Positions 30,909 to 39,838 of a stretch of 40,580 nt of DNA are shown here, in pieces. The notes below the pieces were generated by a model. The model was not told the origin of the DNA, did no database searches, and worked only from the letters and a program-made list of their open reading frames with translations. The stretch is from Thermoplasmata archaeon (lineage in GTDB: Archaea > Thermoplasmatota > Thermoplasmata > Thermoplasmatales > Thermoplasmataceae). Position numbers and translations under genes: made by a program. Position 1 is the first letter of the stretch. Each line of letters starts with the position of its first letter. The stretch spans positions 1 through 40,580 of the forward strand of contig JAJZLK010000028.1 in NCBI GenBank assembly GCA_021803655.1, in the 5' to 3' direction.

Positions 30909-31841
30909 TCAGGCAGATTCTACCAGTTTGTCCTTGAAGGTTTTCACAGGATCAACAATGGTGAATCCGTTTGAATCCGAGACCTGTTGCTTTGCTGGAG
31001 GGTTAGAAAGGTAGCTTGGAACAAAACCGGCGATTCTCTTTGTGAAACTGGGTATAGTCTTGTTCTCATAGAATATACCTGTCGGGATTCTTTCTTCCCA
31101 CTCAAGAGACTTAACATATGCCTTCTGGTACTTATCAATGGCCTCAGCCTCGTTTTCCTTGGTAATAGTTGGGTTCCATCCCTTGTCATCTTCCAGTTTA
31201 TAGACTCTCTTCCTGTACCACTCCATGGTATTGATGTTGTTGTAGGTAGGGCATGGCTGCAGGACGTCAATCAGGGCGGTTCCGTCATGGGCGAGAGCCT
31301 TTTTTATAATCTCCTTAAGCTGTTTGGTGTCGAAGGAGAACCCCCTGGCAACGAAGGTGTATCCGGATGCAAGTGCCAGAGCGATTGGATTTATCTTGCC
31401 AAATATGTTTGGTTTGGTTAGGCTCTTTGTCTGCATTCCAAGTCCCATGGTCGGGGCCGCCTGTCCCTTCGTAAGTCCGTACACTTCGTTGTCGTAGAGT
31501 ATCACTGTAAGACCGGTATTTCTCCTTCCTTCAGCCACAAAGTGTCCGGCTCCGATGCTCAGCATGTCACCGTCGCCACTGGTAACCAGAACCTTGAGTC
31601 CCGGGTTGGACAACTTGACTCCAACGGCAAAAGGTATCGATCTTCCATGGAGAGTATGGATGCCAGCAATGTTAAGGTAATGTGGGGTCTTTCCTGAACA
31701 GCCGATACCAGAAACCACTGCCACCTCTTCGGGCTTGAGTTCCATCTCGGTAATTGCCTGGGTTATACCGGTTATAATCCCGAAGTCTCCACAACCCGGG
31801 CACCAGTCTATTGCAACGTCACTTCTAAAATTATGCGCCAT
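30909..31841 (-). CDS. 2-oxoacid:ferredoxin oxidoreductase, beta subunit
   Basis: Oxidises 2-oxoacids with CoA to acyl-CoA, CO2 and reduced ferredoxin; the beta subunit holds thiamine diphosphate and a [4Fe-4S] cluster. Cysteines C14 and C17 (DWCPGCGDFG), C48 (GIGCSGK) and one near 200 (LQPCPTYN) are those expected for the cluster. The ThDP site is GDGDMLSIG with NEVYGLTKGQ after it. 310 residues, as in the two-subunit enzyme of Sulfolobus. It overlaps the alpha-subunit gene by 11 bases. Confidence 0.94.
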   Translation of the reverse strand: MAHNFRSDVAIDWCPGCGDFGIITGITQAITEMELKPEEVAVVSGIGCSGKTPHYLNIAGIHTLHGRSIPFAVGVKLSNPGLKVLVTSGDGDMLSIGAGHFVAEGRRNTGLTVILYDNEVYGLTKGQAAPTMGLGMQTKSLTKPNIFGKINPIALALASGYTFVARGFSFDTKQLKEIIKKALAHDGTALIDVLQPCPTYNNINTMEWYRKRVYKLEDDKGWNPTITKENEAEAIDKYQKAYVKSLEWEERIPTGIFYENKTIPSFTKRIAGFVPSYLSNPPAKQQVSDSNGFTIVDPVKTFKDKLVESA

Positions 31842-33729
31842 TTCTCAGCACCACCTTTTTGGTTTTTCCGGACATGATCTTTTCAATTCCTTCATATAGC
31901 TCGTCCTCTGTTATGTGTCTTCCGTTATACTTCACTATCTGGTTCTCAATCTTGAAACCTGTCTTCATCCTTATCACCTGCGCAGCCTGGCCCAGCATGT
32001 TGCTCTCCAGGTCGATCACCGTTTTGGACTTGCTCAGCACCTCAAGGACAAAATCAGAGGGAAATGGCTCAAACATCTTCAGGTAAAGGATCTTTATCTT
32101 GACCCCTTTCTTGGCAAACATCTGTGCAACATCCTGTGCAACACCTTTCTGGCTCCCCCATGTGACCAGCGTGGTCTCCGCCTTTTTGTCACCTATTATT
32201 TCGGCCTTATCCTCAACAGGTATCTCCCTGTCCGCAGTTTCCATCTTCCTGAATCTCTTCTCCATCTGGCTGTCACGCATATCCGGGTCCTCGGTAACAT
32301 GTCCGAGTTCATCGTGCTCGTCCCCAGTCATCCAGAAAATATCCCGGCCAAAGTAACCTGTCTTTGATATACCGTTTTTCGTGTTCAGGTCATACCTCTT
32401 GAAGTCTGGTCCGCTCTTTGCAATAGCTGGTCCTTCAACCTTAACCTTCTTAGCGTCCACACTGTCAACGAGCTGAGTTGTATTTGCAAGGTTCTTGTCT
32501 ATGAGGTGTATAACAGGCAACTGGTATCTCTGTGCGTAATTGAGTGCTTTCATTGCATCGTAAATGCACTCCTCAACGTCTCCTGAGGAGATTACAATCC
32601 TTGGAAATTCCCCATGCCCGGTGTTCAGGGCAAAGAGAAGATCTGACTGGCTGTTTCTTGTCGGAAGTCCGGTGCTGGGACCGCCTCTCTGGTAGAGCGT
32701 TACCACAACCGGAATCTCGTCCATTCCTGCGAAAGAAATCGCTTCAGCCATAAGGGAAAATCCAGGTCCGCTCGTGGCCGTGGCGCTTCTTGATCCAGTG
32801 AGTGCTGCTCCGCAGGCCATTGTTATGGCGGAGATCTCATCCTCTGTCTGCACAACCGTCACCCCTCCTTTCTCAAGGCTGCTTGATTCACCGCCAATCC
32901 ATTCCATGGCCTGGTGTTCTTCAATAGCACTGCTTTCGTCACTTGCAGGGGTTATGGGGTAATATGTCTGGAACCGCAGTCCACCCATCAGCTTTCCGAG
33001 AGCTGCACCATCATTTCCTGTAAGCATGAGTTTTGGAATTCTGTTCACTTTTTCGGTTGGTGTTGACGCAAACGATTTAGAGCTGCTGAACCTGTAGGCC
33101 GATTTGACAACCTCAATATTGGGTGAAATTACCTTCTCCTTGCTTCCAAATACGTACTTGATGGATTCAATTATGAACTCTTCCGGGATTCCAACAATGC
33201 TGAGTGTTATTGCTGCGCCGAGGGTATTGTAATATCTTGCATTTGTACCGTCCTTGATCACTTCTGATATGATCCCGTCGAAAGAAACAGCAATCGGGAT
33301 CCCTCCCCTTGCCTTCATCGCTTCCAGCATACCCTTGACTGTAAGGGGATAACCTCCTGTCTCCAGGTGGTTCTTTATCTTCTTGCTGGTATCCCTCATG
33401 ATCATTCTCGCCTGGTTAAGATCAGAGTTTTCAAAACTTGAATCGTAGATTATCTTGGTTCCCTTCCCAACGTCCTCAAAATGCTCAAAGATCGTGTCCG
33501 GATCGAGAGCAACGAGAAGATCTGCGGGAAACTTGAGAGATCTGGGAACATCCTTCCTTGCCCTGAGATGCACGTAGCTGTGTCTTCCCTTGATATTGGA
33601 ATGGAATTCCCGCACAGAAATAACGTTCATCCCAGAATACGCAAAAGCTCTGCCGATCATTGTTGCAGAAGTATCTATACCGCCTCCCTGAGGTCCACCT
33701 ATGACAATACTGATGTCGCTTTCTGGCAT
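31831..33729 (-). CDS. 2-oxoacid:ferredoxin oxidoreductase, fused gamma-alpha subunit
   Basis: Partner of the beta subunit. The first 200 residues are the gamma domain (IVIGGPQGGGIDTSATMIG), and the alpha domain follows, with the family motif YPITPASDES at 257-266 that recognises the 2-oxoacid. 632 residues matches the Sulfolobus-type fused subunit. The ATG at 33729 is directly leaderless from its TATA-like element. Enzymes of this group accept pyruvate, 2-oxoglutarate and others; the exact range is not evident. Confidence 0.94.
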   Translation of the reverse strand: MPESDISIVIGGPQGGGIDTSATMIGRAFAYSGMNVISVREFHSNIKGRHSYVHLRARKDVPRSLKFPADLLVALDPDTIFEHFEDVGKGTKIIYDSSFENSDLNQARMIMRDTSKKIKNHLETGGYPLTVKGMLEAMKARGGIPIAVSFDGIISEVIKDGTNARYYNTLGAAITLSIVGIPEEFIIESIKYVFGSKEKVISPNIEVVKSAYRFSSSKSFASTPTEKVNRIPKLMLTGNDGAALGKLMGGLRFQTYYPITPASDESSAIEEHQAMEWIGGESSSLEKGGVTVVQTEDEISAITMACGAALTGSRSATATSGPGFSLMAEAISFAGMDEIPVVVTLYQRGGPSTGLPTRNSQSDLLFALNTGHGEFPRIVISSGDVEECIYDAMKALNYAQRYQLPVIHLIDKNLANTTQLVDSVDAKKVKVEGPAIAKSGPDFKRYDLNTKNGISKTGYFGRDIFWMTGDEHDELGHVTEDPDMRDSQMEKRFRKMETADREIPVEDKAEIIGDKKAETTLVTWGSQKGVAQDVAQMFAKKGVKIKILYLKMFEPFPSDFVLEVLSKSKTVIDLESNMLGQAAQVIRMKTGFKIENQIVKYNGRHITEDELYEGIEKIMSGKTKKVVLRNGA

Positions 33730-33750
33730 GCCTCAAGGGATTGTCACCGA

Positions 33751-33759
33751 ATTAAAATA
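33751..33759 (-). promoter_or_regulatory. TATA-like element for the OFOR operon
   Basis: TATTTTAAT on the minus strand, centred 26 bases before the ATG at 33729; predicts transcription starting exactly at the start codon. The rest of 33760-33953 shows no gene. Confidence 0.55.
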
Positions 33760-33953
33760 GTTTATTTAGTTTGCTGAAGCTGAATTTTGTAGAAAAGATT
33801 CGGGAACTGATTAAATCACAGTGTCTCTTCATGTTGTTTGGGCGGAACAGTACAGGATAATCAATGATGCATCTTTCGTAATGAAAATTATCGGCCGAAA
33901 ATCTCCAGAGCTACTGGCATGGGTGATTTGCGACAGTGCAGGATCGAAGCCGC

Positions 33954-35495
33954 TTAAAGGAAAAGCTTTGGTACTTCCCTGTCCACATTGGCAATAAGCA
34001 CTTTCGGAATCTTTCCCTCCTCAAGCCACTTGAGCTCTTCAAGTTCCGCCCCTGCTATCCTCGTCTCAATCCCAAAGCCCTCCGCAACTCCTTTAAGGGG
34101 GAGATCAAATTTCAGGAATTCCCGATCTTCAACCCGTGGATAGAAACTCTTTGCATAGCTTCTGAGGATGTTGTAGGAACCGTTGTTCAGCACGAGTATC
34201 TTGACCGGTATGGAGTAGCGTGCTGCTGTCCACAGGGTCTGTATGGAGTACATGAGGGATCCGTCGCCAATGATGACTAGCACCTTATCCTTCCACATCG
34301 CGGCTCCGGTTCCTGCGGGAAGTGCCCAACCAAGCTGGCCACTCTTTGCCGTGAAATACGAACCCGCCCGGTATCCGAACGCCTCCCTCACGGTCAGGGT
34401 TGAGGATATGGACTCATCGAACAGCACGTAGTCCCTGAATAGGGTTGCTGCTTTCCCGACAACGTAGAATGCGCTCATCCTCTTCTTTTCCCTGAGCATC
34501 CTCGTTCTGTCAGGAGAAGGTGGAGACCTGAGAAACTTGCCTTTCTTCTCCACGAGTGGAAGAACAGCTTCGAGAAACATCCGGGGATTCATCTGGTAGC
34601 TCTTGCCTATCCTTCTGCTGGGGTTCATTCCAACTGTCACTATTTCCTTTCCCTCAAGCAGGGGGGTTGGTAGATACGGGTATAGGGTTATTTCACCACC
34701 GACAAAGAGTACCAGATCATTTTGCAGTAGTTTCAGGTTTATCAGGGTGGATGCCGGAGGCAGATCCCCCGAGTATTGTGAAGAGGATGAATCGCACGGG
34801 GATCTGGACGAAAGGGGCTCAGCGTACAGTGGGCATCCAATCTTATCCACGAATGCAACAAGAGCAGAATGCGCTCCGAATGCGTCAATCTCAGAGCCGC
34901 CAACAATACAGGGGTTCTTTGACCGGTTTATAATCTCTGAAATCTCTCTTACAGCAGCTTCGTCCACGGGAGTGGTATTTATCCGGTCAGGTGTGGGTAG
35001 GGTATCAGGGCACTCCTGATCCATTATGTCCATAGGAAAAGAAATGAATACAGGACCCATTGGAGGGGTTTCTGCAATGGCTTTTGCCCTCCGGACGACC
35101 GACTGGATCTCGGAGGCATGCTTTATTTCATACCTGAATTTCACGGAATCCCCCACAAGGGACAAAAGGTCATGGTAAAGCAGTGGTTCCATGTACGCAT
35201 GTCTTGTATCCTGCTGTCCGGCAGTTATCACAATTGGGGTTCTGTTCAATCTCGCGGTGTGGATGAACGCCATGGAATTCGCGACACCCGGGAGTGTATG
35301 CAGATTTACGACTGCAGCCTTTCCCGTCACCTGGGCATATCCATCAGCCATACCTACAGCAAGCGAGTCCAGGAGCGTTAACACATACTTGTCCACTCCA
35401 CGGAGCATTGGCAATTCTGTAGACCCAGGATTGCCGAAAACCGGGTCCAGTTCCAGGGACAATAATGATTTAGAGAACGACTCCCAGCCCTTCAT
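33954..35495 (-). CDS. ThDP-dependent enzyme resembling benzoylformate decarboxylase
   Basis: A 513-residue enzyme of the acetolactate synthase / benzoylformate decarboxylase family. Visible are FGNPGSTELPM near 20-30, MADGYAQVTGKAAVVNLHT with H66, ITAGQQDTRHAYMEP, and the ThDP-Mg motif GDGSLMYSIQ followed by LVLNNGSYN. The catalytic Glu that activates the cofactor is Asp here (D43). Expected reaction: decarboxylation or carboligation of a 2-oxoacid. It shares a four-base ATGA-type overlap with the 2-hydroxyacid dehydrogenase ahead of it, so the pair probably converts a 2-hydroxy/2-oxoacid. The substrate is not known. Confidence 0.85.
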   Translation of the reverse strand: MKGWESFSKSLLSLELDPVFGNPGSTELPMLRGVDKYVLTLLDSLAVGMADGYAQVTGKAAVVNLHTLPGVANSMAFIHTARLNRTPIVITAGQQDTRHAYMEPLLYHDLLSLVGDSVKFRYEIKHASEIQSVVRRAKAIAETPPMGPVFISFPMDIMDQECPDTLPTPDRINTTPVDEAAVREISEIINRSKNPCIVGGSEIDAFGAHSALVAFVDKIGCPLYAEPLSSRSPCDSSSSQYSGDLPPASTLINLKLLQNDLVLFVGGEITLYPYLPTPLLEGKEIVTVGMNPSRRIGKSYQMNPRMFLEAVLPLVEKKGKFLRSPPSPDRTRMLREKKRMSAFYVVGKAATLFRDYVLFDESISSTLTVREAFGYRAGSYFTAKSGQLGWALPAGTGAAMWKDKVLVIIGDGSLMYSIQTLWTAARYSIPVKILVLNNGSYNILRSYAKSFYPRVEDREFLKFDLPLKGVAEGFGIETRIAGAELEELKWLEEGKIPKVLIANVDREVPKLFL

Positions 35496-36427
35496 TCTTC
35501 CACCACAAATTGTGGTTCAAGTCCCTGGACTACTCTCAGGACGTTTGACACCGTCTCCGTTATGAATCTCTGCTGGCTCTCCATTGTCACACCTGCTATA
35601 TGCGGAGAGAAGAGGAAGTTATCCATGGAGAACATGTCTGACCCGAAATCCGGAGGCTCTCTGGAAAATACGTCGAGGCCAGCACGGATTCCTCGCTTCC
35701 TTGAGGCTTCAATAAGCGCTTTTTCATCGATGACCTCTCCTCTCGAAGTGTTTATGATTATGGCCCTGTCCTTCATCCTGGCCAGGGTATCCCTTGAGAC
35801 AATCTTCCTGGTGCTCTCCGTGAGCGGTACGTGTATCGATATTATATCTGACTCCTCAAACAGCTTCTCAAGAGGTACGTACGAAATGCCAAGTGACATC
35901 TCCTCCTCTTCGGACAACTTTCTGGGATCGTAATAGAGTATCTCCACCTCAAATGGAACAAGCCTTTCCGCCAGCCTCCTTCCTATGGCTCCCATTCCTA
36001 TGATTCCGAATATTTTCCCCTTAAGTTCCGTGGATCCTGAGAGCATTGGCCACCTACCGGCGCGCATCTCAGAATCCATGAATCGTATTTCCTTAAGGAA
36101 AGACAGCACCATTGCGATTACGTGCTCAGCTACGCTCTCCTTGTTTGCGGTCGGGATATTACAGACAGTGATCCCTCTCTTCTTTGCTGCCTTCAGATCT
36201 ACATTGTCATACCCTGTGCTTGCCACCTGGATCAGCCTGAGGCCGTTTATGCGGTCCATGAGGCTGCCCTCTATTCCCGTGAAGGTGGTGAGAATCAGTA
36301 TCTCTGCCTGGATGCTTTTGAATTCCGTATCCGTTCTCACTTCGATATCAGGAAGTATGTGCCTGACAGTCTCTCTTATTGTGTCAACCGGCAGAAATGG
36401 GGGTAGAATCGCAAGAACTCTCATCAT
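35492..36427 (-). CDS. D-isomer-specific 2-hydroxyacid dehydrogenase
   Basis: NAD-dependent interconversion of a 2-hydroxyacid and a 2-oxoacid (glyoxylate/hydroxypyruvate reductase or phosphoglycerate-dehydrogenase-like). The Rossmann motif is GIIGMGAIGRRLAE with an Asp after the second strand (YYDPRK) that favours NADH. Catalytic Arg (INTSRGEVIDE), Glu (FSREPPD) and His (SPHIAGVT) are all present. The start is set at ATG 36427 (ATG 36424 is next to it), because the ATG at 36454 lies within the presumed TATA region. About 311 residues. Confidence 0.9.
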   Translation of the reverse strand: MMRVLAILPPFLPVDTIRETVRHILPDIEVRTDTEFKSIQAEILILTTFTGIEGSLMDRINGLRLIQVASTGYDNVDLKAAKKRGITVCNIPTANKESVAEHVIAMVLSFLKEIRFMDSEMRAGRWPMLSGSTELKGKIFGIIGMGAIGRRLAERLVPFEVEILYYDPRKLSEEEEMSLGISYVPLEKLFEESDIISIHVPLTESTRKIVSRDTLARMKDRAIIINTSRGEVIDEKALIEASRKRGIRAGLDVFSREPPDFGSDMFSMDNFLFSPHIAGVTMESQQRFITETVSNVLRVVQGLEPQFVVEE

Positions 36428-36447
36428 TATGTAACGGTACTGAGGGA

Positions 36448-36458
36448 TATTCATTTTT
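36448..36458 (-). promoter_or_regulatory. weak TATA-like element for dehydrogenase-ThDP operon
   Basis: AAAAATGAATA-type sequence on the minus strand, centred about 26 bases before 36427. The match is weak; it is named because no better candidate is nearby. Confidence 0.25.
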
Positions 36459-36544
36459 CGGATCGGTCGCAGACGTCCGGAAATTGCTTTCTATGAATCA
36501 GAAGAAAAATGTCTCTGGCCGGTCAGTCATCCGGTGTTGTGGAA

Positions 36545-36554
36545 CTTAGATAAA
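36545..36554 (+). promoter_or_regulatory. TATA-like element for the NapH-like gene
   Basis: CTTAGATAAA is centred about 26 bases before the GTG at 36575, which supports that start and a leaderless transcript. Confidence 0.4.
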
Positions 36555-36574
36555 GGATGTTGCAATGAGATCGC

Positions 36575-38533
36575 GTGCATAGCTTGCTGGCAATACTGGC
36601 AGTGGCCTCTTTCATGACTGTCGCTGTCGCTGCCTACCTCTTTTATATGGGTAAATCCGGTGAGATCACCCTGAGAAGCTATTCCGTTTCCATAATTTTC
36701 CTGACCATGATGGCCAGCATGTTCAATTCCTTCAGCTATTTTCTTGCCACAAGCTACTCCTTCCTGAATACGATAATAGCCGTCAATTTCTCAATGATTG
36801 CTATGACGGTTGCCATCGTCCATCTTCTCTGGCACGTGTCGTCTCCTAGGAAAAGAGGGTATGGAACCAGGAGCAGGCTTCTTATTTCGTCCCTGCTGGT
36901 ATGGAATGAAGCATCGATGGGTGTCCTCCTGTACCAGATGGCCTCCGTCTCTCATCCATCTGTATATGGCCTTCAGTCTGTAACATACCTGGTCTCCAGC
37001 GGAGTCAATTCGCCCTTTTTCGTTGTTCCAATGTTTCTTGAGATGATCGTCTCGCTCCTTGTGTTTCGCAATCATGGAATCAGGAGGATCGCACTTCTTT
37101 CTATTGCCTTCATGTCACTTTTCTCATCCTCCATGATACCCGGACTCTATCTATATCTCCTCGCAGGACAGACTGTGGTGATGATAGTATTCATGATATG
37201 GATGCTTGAACTCGTTTCATCCGGAAAACATACTATAAAGCCGCAGGAGAGGAGAGTAGTTTCCCTGTCATTCCTGATCAGCGCCCTCATGATGTTGTCT
37301 AACTTTGCCGGATTCACGATGTCACAGGCATTCTGGGTATCGTGGCTTCCCTACTCCATTGCGATGCTGGCGGGGATGGGAGTCTATTTCTCGCAGTCCC
37401 TCAGCACATCTGGGGCAACAGGAACTAAAGGATGGTTGAAGAGTCCATGGTTTGTCTTTTCAATCCTCCTGCTTTCCTTTATCGCAGAGTTGTTCCTTTC
37501 GGCGACAATTCTCTTTGTACAATCAGGAATCTCAGCAAGAGGGATTGCAGCAATGATCTCTTTTTCTGACTATCTTGGTGGGGTCAATGTATTCACACCT
37601 GCGTCCGACATCCTTGACGTATTTTACATAATCGGCACAGTCACAAGCGGATTCTGGTTTCTCCTCCTGATGGGTATTGAGATGGGATCGCTTGTAATCT
37701 TCAGGATCAGGTCAATTAAGTGGAAGGAGAAGAGGGTGAACCTGATCCTTGCATTGATTGCGTTTGCAGTTTATACAACCTATATCCCGGCGGCGGGTCC
37801 TAGGTGGATATCGTCCTATCTTCCTGTATGGGCAAACGTCGGCTCCCTGGGACCGGTGTATCCCGGGGTAATAGTGGCAGTGATCCTGAGTTACGTCTTC
37901 TATGCTGCGCTGGCAGTACTGTTCGGAAGAAGGAGTTACTGCAGTACCCTGTGTCCTTCAGCGGTTATGTACGGCGGAACCCTGGGACAGCAGATGATTT
38001 CCTACAACTATGAATCAGGAATAAGCAGGAAAAATCTTGGAAGCACCTACAAGGCTCCGATCCTGACCGTGGTCTATAATTCATGGATAGTTCTCTTCGT
38101 AGCATCATCTATATCGTACTTTTCACATGGTATCACCGGATTTACGCTCTACGGGGTCGATACAGCAGTATTTTTCTCCCTGTTCGTCTGGAACTTCCTC
38201 TGGTACCTTTTCTTCTTCTCAATTCCGTTTGTAGGAATGAGCCCGTGCAGGAGATACGGGTGGTGCTCCACAGGTACATTTGTCGGGTTCTTCAGCATGA
38301 TCGGACTTTTCCGGCTCAAGGTGAAGAGTCCGCAGACATGTGTGACGTGCAAGACCAAGGATTGCGTAACTGCGTGTGAAGTCGGTCTCGCAGATCTTCC
38401 GGGACAGTTCATAAAGAGGGGCTACTTCAAGAGCTCAAAATGTGTAGGTTCCGGATCATGCATTCAGGCATGCCCGTATGATAACATATTCTTCTACGAC
38501 GTGAGGAATTACCTTAGGGAGAGAAAGAAATGA
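36575..38533 (+). CDS. polytopic membrane iron-sulfur protein, NapH/NosR/CcoG-like
   Basis: A 652-residue protein with about a dozen or more hydrophobic segments. The N-terminal 370 residues form a multi-helix membrane region that I cannot assign. The C-terminal part resembles NapH/NosR/CcoG quinol- or electron-transfer proteins: RRSYCSTLCPSAVMYGG (C456, C460), SPCRRYGWCSTG (C558, C564), then a ferredoxin domain with C589, C592, C597, C601 and C623, S626, C629, C633. A role in passing electrons between the membrane and ferredoxin-type carriers is likely. The ferredoxin domain should be cytoplasmic. No catalytic partner (nitrate, N2O or sulfur reductase) is next to it. Confidence 0.8.
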   Translation: MHSLLAILAVASFMTVAVAAYLFYMGKSGEITLRSYSVSIIFLTMMASMFNSFSYFLATSYSFLNTIIAVNFSMIAMTVAIVHLLWHVSSPRKRGYGTRSRLLISSLLVWNEASMGVLLYQMASVSHPSVYGLQSVTYLVSSGVNSPFFVVPMFLEMIVSLLVFRNHGIRRIALLSIAFMSLFSSSMIPGLYLYLLAGQTVVMIVFMIWMLELVSSGKHTIKPQERRVVSLSFLISALMMLSNFAGFTMSQAFWVSWLPYSIAMLAGMGVYFSQSLSTSGATGTKGWLKSPWFVFSILLLSFIAELFLSATILFVQSGISARGIAAMISFSDYLGGVNVFTPASDILDVFYIIGTVTSGFWFLLLMGIEMGSLVIFRIRSIKWKEKRVNLILALIAFAVYTTYIPAAGPRWISSYLPVWANVGSLGPVYPGVIVAVILSYVFYAALAVLFGRRSYCSTLCPSAVMYGGTLGQQMISYNYESGISRKNLGSTYKAPILTVVYNSWIVLFVASSISYFSHGITGFTLYGVDTAVFFSLFVWNFLWYLFFFSIPFVGMSPCRRYGWCSTGTFVGFFSMIGLFRLKVKSPQTCVTCKTKDCVTACEVGLADLPGQFIKRGYFKSSKCVGSGSCIQACPYDNIFFYDVRNYLRERKK

Positions 38534-38545
38534 TGGCGAAAGGGA

Positions 38546-39703
38546 TCAGTCCATATCCCTTACGCTCTCCTTGAGTTTATGCTTCTTCTCGTGGTTTTCG
38601 ATCGGACTGAACTTGTCTGCGAGAGAGTTGAGAACCTTAGGAAGCGTGGTGTATTCCATGTCTGATTCCGGAAGCCTGTGGGGTTCGAACGGACCCATGC
38701 GCCTCAGGTGATCTGTCATCTCAAGCGCAGTCTTTCTCGCGCCGTCAAAAGCAACATCATCAAAGAGATCAACCGGGCCAGCAAGCTTTCCATCTTTAAG
38801 AACGAATCCCAGGGCAGCAACCCTTGGGGGACCATCGAATCTGGTCATCTTTGATCCGTTGATTCCAACCGGCATAAGGGGACCGTTGAAGGAACCTCTC
38901 ATCCATCCTGAGACAAGAAATGGATGGGAGAAAGCTTCAAGAGATTCACCGGACGCAGGGAGGCCGGACTGTATCCTTACTATGGCAGCAGGATCATCCT
39001 TCCCGACATATTCTCCGGCAATGAGCGACAGTTTGTCTGTCGTAACGACCGCAACATTCTCGTCAGGCAGTTTCTCGTGGGTTTCCTTCGTGTAGACCCT
39101 CTTGACAACGTACCGGCTCTTTGATCCTATCATGGCAAGGATGTCATACATCTGATCGGGGCTTGAAAGTTCGATCTTCTTTCCGTCAACCACATCCCAT
39201 ATCTCGAACCTAAAACCCTCATGCATGTTGGGATCGATGACGAGACCCGGCGTGTTGAACGGATCTGCGAACATCTTGAAAATAGGGAAATTGAACGCTC
39301 CCGGCTCTGTCTTATCCATCATGTATATGATGAATGGTTCCGACTTCCTGGGTGTGATCTCCATTTCCGCAACCCCAGGGCCCATTCCCTTGATGTTTCC
39401 GGAGAAGGCGTCTTTCAGAAGGTCCTGTCCCGCACCATACAGTCCAACCTTCTTTGCAAGGGCAGTACCCGCCTTGAAAGCCTCCCATGCGAGCCCGTGA
39501 ATTTCAGGGTTATCTATACCCTTCTCGTGAGCCATGGTTATCTGGATGTCATCTCCAATGTGTGTTACATAGAAATCTGTAACCAGTCCGGCTGAGTTAT
39601 TCTTGACGTATTTTCTTACTTCGTCCTCAACTGGAGCGTATACTGTAGTATGCCCCGGAAGACTTCCTATATCTGCCTTGATATGAGAAATTGTGGTCTT
39701 CAT
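38546..39703 (-). CDS. fbp: fructose-1,6-bisphosphate aldolase/phosphatase (archaeal type V FBPase)
   Basis: Bifunctional gluconeogenic enzyme that joins triose phosphates to FBP and then removes the 1-phosphate. Metal-binding ADIGSLPGH is at 10-18, and GDDIQITMAHEKG, GMGPGVAEMEI, PFNTPGLVIDP and FDGPPRVAALGF are family signatures. 385 residues, as in Sulfolobus and Thermoproteus homologues. A charged C-terminal tail (ENHEKKHKLKESVRDMD) follows the core. It converges on the NapH-like gene with a 12-base gap. Confidence 0.95.
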   Translation of the reverse strand: MKTTISHIKADIGSLPGHTTVYAPVEDEVRKYVKNNSAGLVTDFYVTHIGDDIQITMAHEKGIDNPEIHGLAWEAFKAGTALAKKVGLYGAGQDLLKDAFSGNIKGMGPGVAEMEITPRKSEPFIIYMMDKTEPGAFNFPIFKMFADPFNTPGLVIDPNMHEGFRFEIWDVVDGKKIELSSPDQMYDILAMIGSKSRYVVKRVYTKETHEKLPDENVAVVTTDKLSLIAGEYVGKDDPAAIVRIQSGLPASGESLEAFSHPFLVSGWMRGSFNGPLMPVGINGSKMTRFDGPPRVAALGFVLKDGKLAGPVDLFDDVAFDGARKTALEMTDHLRRMGPFEPHRLPESDMEYTTLPKVLNSLADKFSPIENHEKKHKLKESVRDMD

Positions 39704-39727
39704 TGCAGATACCTATTGGGATTCTGC

Positions 39728-39738
39728 TAAAAATATTT
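39728..39738 (-). promoter_or_regulatory. TATA-like element for fbp
   Basis: AAAATATTTTTA on the minus strand, about 30 bases before the ATG at 39703; predicted leader of about four bases. Confidence 0.5.
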
Positions 39739-39806
39739 TCCGGGACAAATTGCTGACAATAAGTATTCGCATGTGAAAACGAGAAAGCATTTCGCGGATC
39801 AGGTGG

Positions 39807-39817
39807 AATTAATATAC
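39807..39817 (+). promoter_or_regulatory. TATA-like element for the SCP2 gene
   Basis: GAATTAATATA is centred about 27 bases before the ATG at 39839, consistent with leaderless transcription of the SCP2-alcohol dehydrogenase unit. Confidence 0.5.
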
Positions 39818-39838
39818 GTCATCTGACTATTTTGATTC

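Noticed and set aside
33760-33953. A gene or RNA in the 194-base gap after the OFOR promoter
   Set aside because: No convincing frame, tRNA-like fold or terminator is visible. Only short weak pairings such as CCAG/CTGG occur.
35191-35565. Long open frames opposite the ThDP enzyme and other genes
   Set aside because: They lie wholly across well-supported genes, have Ser/Leu/Arg-rich composition typical of antisense frames and no recognisable domain.
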